From assembly GCF_027580225.2 (NCBI RefSeq), contig NC_073355.2, forward strand, positions 25,447,501-25,511,500: a stretch of DNA of 64,000 nucleotides, in the 5' to 3' direction. The translations under genes and the position numbers were made by a program. Shown one piece after another: positions 62,401 to 64,000 of the stretch. The DNA is from Misgurnus anguillicaudatus (Eukaryota; Chordata; Actinopteri; Cypriniformes; Cobitidae). The first letter of the stretch is position 1. The number at the start of each line of letters is the position of its first letter. Under the pieces are notes generated by a model that saw only the letters and a program-made list of their open reading frames with translations, was not told the DNA's origin and searched no databases.

Positions 62401-63827
62401 CCGTATAATACGCAACTCAATCTGCTGTAATGACTTTTCTGACCCGACATGCGCAGTGGGAACCGCCTGTGACGTGAACCGTGAAGGGGTCTATAGGACC
62501 AACCTGCTAGGCATCGTCATTGACGAAGTACAATTAACTTATAAATGGTAAGTGGTATTTATTTATATCATATTGTCATTAGGCCTTTACTGTGGTTGTC
62601 ACAGTGCCACTAAATTGTGTTGCTTTTTAATATCAATATACAGCTACCAGTTTAGTTGCATAGCTTTCAATGAAAGTCGTTTACTTTTAAATTGATGTCG
62701 CTCTACATACGGCATCTGGTAAAATTGAAATGATTGGCTACGAGCTATATACAGACGCATTTGATAGACTTTCTTAGTGCCCAAAAAACAGCTCTGGGCA
62801 TTTGTAAACCACGCCTTAAATACGAGAAAATGAGCATATGGTTTCCAGACCACGTCTCATTCTCTATGAGACTAGTCTGGTGTTAGCCATAACAGTGAAT
62901 GCATGTAAAACAAATGTAGGATGTTATGATTCACCCACACAAACAAAACCTGCCCTGAATGATGCATTTCCAGACTGAACAAAAAAAATCTGTACGGTTC
63001 CTGTAAATGCCGCCAAAGGCAAAGTGTGGGAGAAACCAAAAGCTACAAAACACCCACTAACATACACGAAACAAAAAATGAACAAGTTAAAGGTCACGTT
63101 CTTCCTGGTCCCATTTTTTTTAACCCTAGTTAGTGTGAAATGTTGCTATAATAGCATAAATGATACCTGTAAAATGATAAAGCTCAAAGTTCACTGCCAA
63201 GCGATATATTTTCTTTAAAAGATGTCCCCTTTCAAAGCCTACAGCGAACAGCCGGTTTGGACTACAGCCCTCTACTTCCCGGCTGAATGACATAAATAAA
63301 AGTGTTTTTGACTAAACTCCCCCCACAGGAATACGTCAGTCGGCAGCTTTGGCTCAAACGGCTTTGCTAAGCTAAGCTGCTGTCGAATCACAGCACACTA
63401 AACAAACTACACAATCAGAACTTGTTACATGTTTCTGAAGGAGGGACTAAAATAACGTGTTTCTTTACATGTGAAGCATGAACACACGTTATATTGCGCA
63501 CTGTAAACACAATCAAAGCTTCAAAAACACATGAAGAACGGGACCTTTAACATATCTTTAAGAAAGTGTGCTTGTAGTATTCTTCAGGTGACATGTCTTC
63601 ATAAACCTCGTTGTTCAGAACGTTTGCATGACTCTCCATGTTTGCTCCTCATTCGTACTTTTCAAACTTACCTTGTACGTTAACTGCATAGATCGCCTTC
63701 TCAGGCACTCTGTACCACACGTCAACCAGACTAGCTGCATGGATGACCAGGTCTGCTCCCTGTAAAGCATCTCGCACGTTGCCATAATCTGTTATATCTC
63801 CCTGTACCAGCACCACCTTCACATGCT
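53450..63827 (-). CDS. hsd3b7: 3-beta-hydroxysteroid dehydrogenase type 7, 5' end beyond window
   Basis: Microsomal C27 3-beta-HSD that oxidises and isomerises 7-alpha-hydroxycholesterol in bile-acid synthesis. Minus-strand exons: 63827-63672, 60531-60423, 58046-57947, 57481-57319, 53865-53450; in frame, about 314 residues seen (human 369), so roughly the first 55, including the Rossmann GxxGxxG, lie off the right edge. Visible hallmarks of the extended SDR fold: [10 protein letters not shown] and [13 protein letters not shown] (cofactor region), the catalytic Ser block [10 protein letters not shown], the catalytic Tyr-Lys pair [29 protein letters not shown], the hydrophobic segment [12 protein letters not shown] (membrane anchor) and [16 protein letters not shown]. 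The match to HSD3B7 rather than HSD3B1/2 rests on the SSMEVVGPN and [13 protein letters not shown] blocks and on synteny. The introns are filled with MITEs. Confidence 0.94.
54076..55386. mobile_element. PIF/Harbinger-like MITE with inner repeats
   Basis: TGCCGAGTTCAGACTGCA and TGCAGTCTGAACTCGGCA are perfect 18-bp inverted ends, with TTA at 54073-54075 and 55387-55389. Inside are TTCAAGGACCTTTCAAGGAC repeats (54570-54650), a CG-rich block of the GAGGGAACTCGCGCTGCGTC type (54717-54975), and an inverted CCTTGAAATCC-type end (55250-55285), so at least two other elements sit within it. Confidence 0.85.
55942..57187. mobile_element. TTAA MITE hosting a Harbinger-like element
   Basis: TTAAAGGACAAGTTTGGTAT at the left and ACCGAACTTGTCCTTTAA at the right, with TTAA termini and extended self-complementary arms (AGATGCTTTCCAACAGG and its complement). 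Confidence 0.85.
55972..56577. mobile_element. Nested PIF/Harbinger-like MITE
   Basis: GGGCGCACTCACATTATCC at the left mirrors GGATAGTGTGAGTGCGCCC at the right, with TTA at 55969-55971 and 56578-56580. CG-rich arms. Confidence 0.88.
58562..58787. mobile_element. Short MITE, TTTCCTGTACAGGG family
   Basis: GGCAATTTCCTGTACAGGGC at the left and CCCTGTCCAGGAAACCGCCC at the right; interior ATGCCATTGATTT-like blocks are shared with 23371-23607. Confidence 0.7.
58997..59424. mobile_element. Palindromic TTAA MITE (AAAGGGATAGTTCACC family)
   Basis: TTAAAGGGATAGTTCACC at the left; the right arm ends ATACGATCCCTTTAA. GTCATCATTTACTCATCCTC is mirrored by GAGGATGAGTAAATGATGAC, so the element can fold into a hairpin over most of its length. 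This family is abundant in cyprinid genomes (recalled, not searched). Confidence 0.88.
59427..59695. mobile_element. hAT-type MITE abutting the palindromic element
   Basis: CAGTGGTTCTCAAACT and AGTTTGAGAACCACTG are perfect ends. CTTTAATG is duplicated at 59419-59426 and 59696-59703, and includes the terminal TTAA of the neighbouring MITE. Confidence 0.9.
59774..60027. mobile_element. 254-bp hAT-type MITE, copy 1
   Basis: TGAAGAGTTTCGTTGCAAAA at the left and its complement at the right. Nearly the same sequence and exact length as 61666-61919. The flanking 8-mers do not match convincingly. Confidence 0.85.
60532..61657. other. hsd3b7 intron
   Basis: AT-rich intron with no recognised exon or paired terminal repeat. 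Confidence 0.45.
61666..61919. mobile_element. 254-bp hAT-type MITE, copy 2
   Basis: Same ends as copy 1, with a perfect 8-bp duplication TTTGTTAT at 61658-61665 and 61920-61927. This identifies the family as hAT-type. Confidence 0.92.
62091..62495. mobile_element. MITE with TATAGACCCC ends
   Basis: TATAGACCCCTTCA at the left and TGAAGGGGTCTATA at the right, perfectly inverted. Related to 23782-24198. Confidence 0.8.
63087..63550. mobile_element. TTAA MITE
   Basis: TTAAAGGTCACGTTCTTC at the left and GAAGAACGGGACCTTTAA at the right, with TTAA termini. It ends about 120 bases from the first visible hsd3b7 exon. Confidence 0.8.
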
Positions 63828-64000
63828 CTGATAAATAAAGAAATAAAAGATACATTGTAATGTAATTGTAATGCAAGTGACTTTTTATTACAAATTTTAA
63901 TGTTTTATATTTCCATATCTTCTACTAGCAAATCTTTTGTAAAAAAAGCATTTTCATAAATGTAACTGAAGTAACTAAGGACCGACGAGGCTATGGGTGT

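Noticed and set aside
1..64000. CRISPR arrays, prokaryotic operons, phage or integrated-virus genes, tRNA genes
   Set aside because: No regular repeat-spacer arrays, no gag/pol/env-like frames, and no tRNA with convincing internal A/B boxes were seen. All long reading frames are explained by the six vertebrate genes or by repeats.

Overview
The window is vertebrate nuclear DNA, almost certainly from a ray-finned fish and most likely a cypriniform (zebrafish/carp-like). The evidence is six intron-split genes with GT-AG exon structure, AT-rich introns, and many short non-autonomous DNA transposons (palindromic TTAA-flanked elements, hAT elements with 8-bp target duplications, PIF/Harbinger-like elements with TTA/TAA duplications), which is typical of cyprinid genomes. 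Element families are named from terminal repeats and target duplications seen here, not from a database search.

Layout, left to right: prr14 (minus; its 3' end runs off the left edge; CDS 674-7778, promoter near 11.7-11.9 kb); cd2bp2 (minus; CDS 12304-18319); a divergent promoter region at 18.8-19.5 kb; a sesquipedalian/PHETA-family PH-domain gene (plus; CDS 19984-21383); the fast skeletal myosin regulatory light chain gene mylpf (plus; CDS 26734-29751) with a MEF2 site and TATA box; tbc1d10b (minus; CDS 34296-46607, 5' UTR exon near 49.4 kb); and hsd3b7 (minus; CDS 53450-63827, its 5' end runs off the right edge). Five of the six (PRR14, CD2BP2, TBC1D10B, MYLPF, HSD3B7) have human counterparts in 16p11.2, so this is a conserved synteny block. 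The PHETA gene is the exception.

The genes are not an operon and do unrelated jobs: nuclear-lamina/heterochromatin tethering (prr14), spliceosome U5 snRNP assembly (cd2bp2), endosomal trafficking (PHETA), muscle contraction (mylpf), Rab GTPase inactivation (tbc1d10b) and bile-acid synthesis (hsd3b7). Introns and intergenic DNA are dominated by mobile-element debris, several elements being nested two or three deep with intact target duplications.

I found no CRISPR, prokaryotic, viral or clearly novel multi-gene system. The points most worth checking are an apparent GT-GG intron in mylpf, a possible third PHETA paralogue, and the nested transposon insertions.
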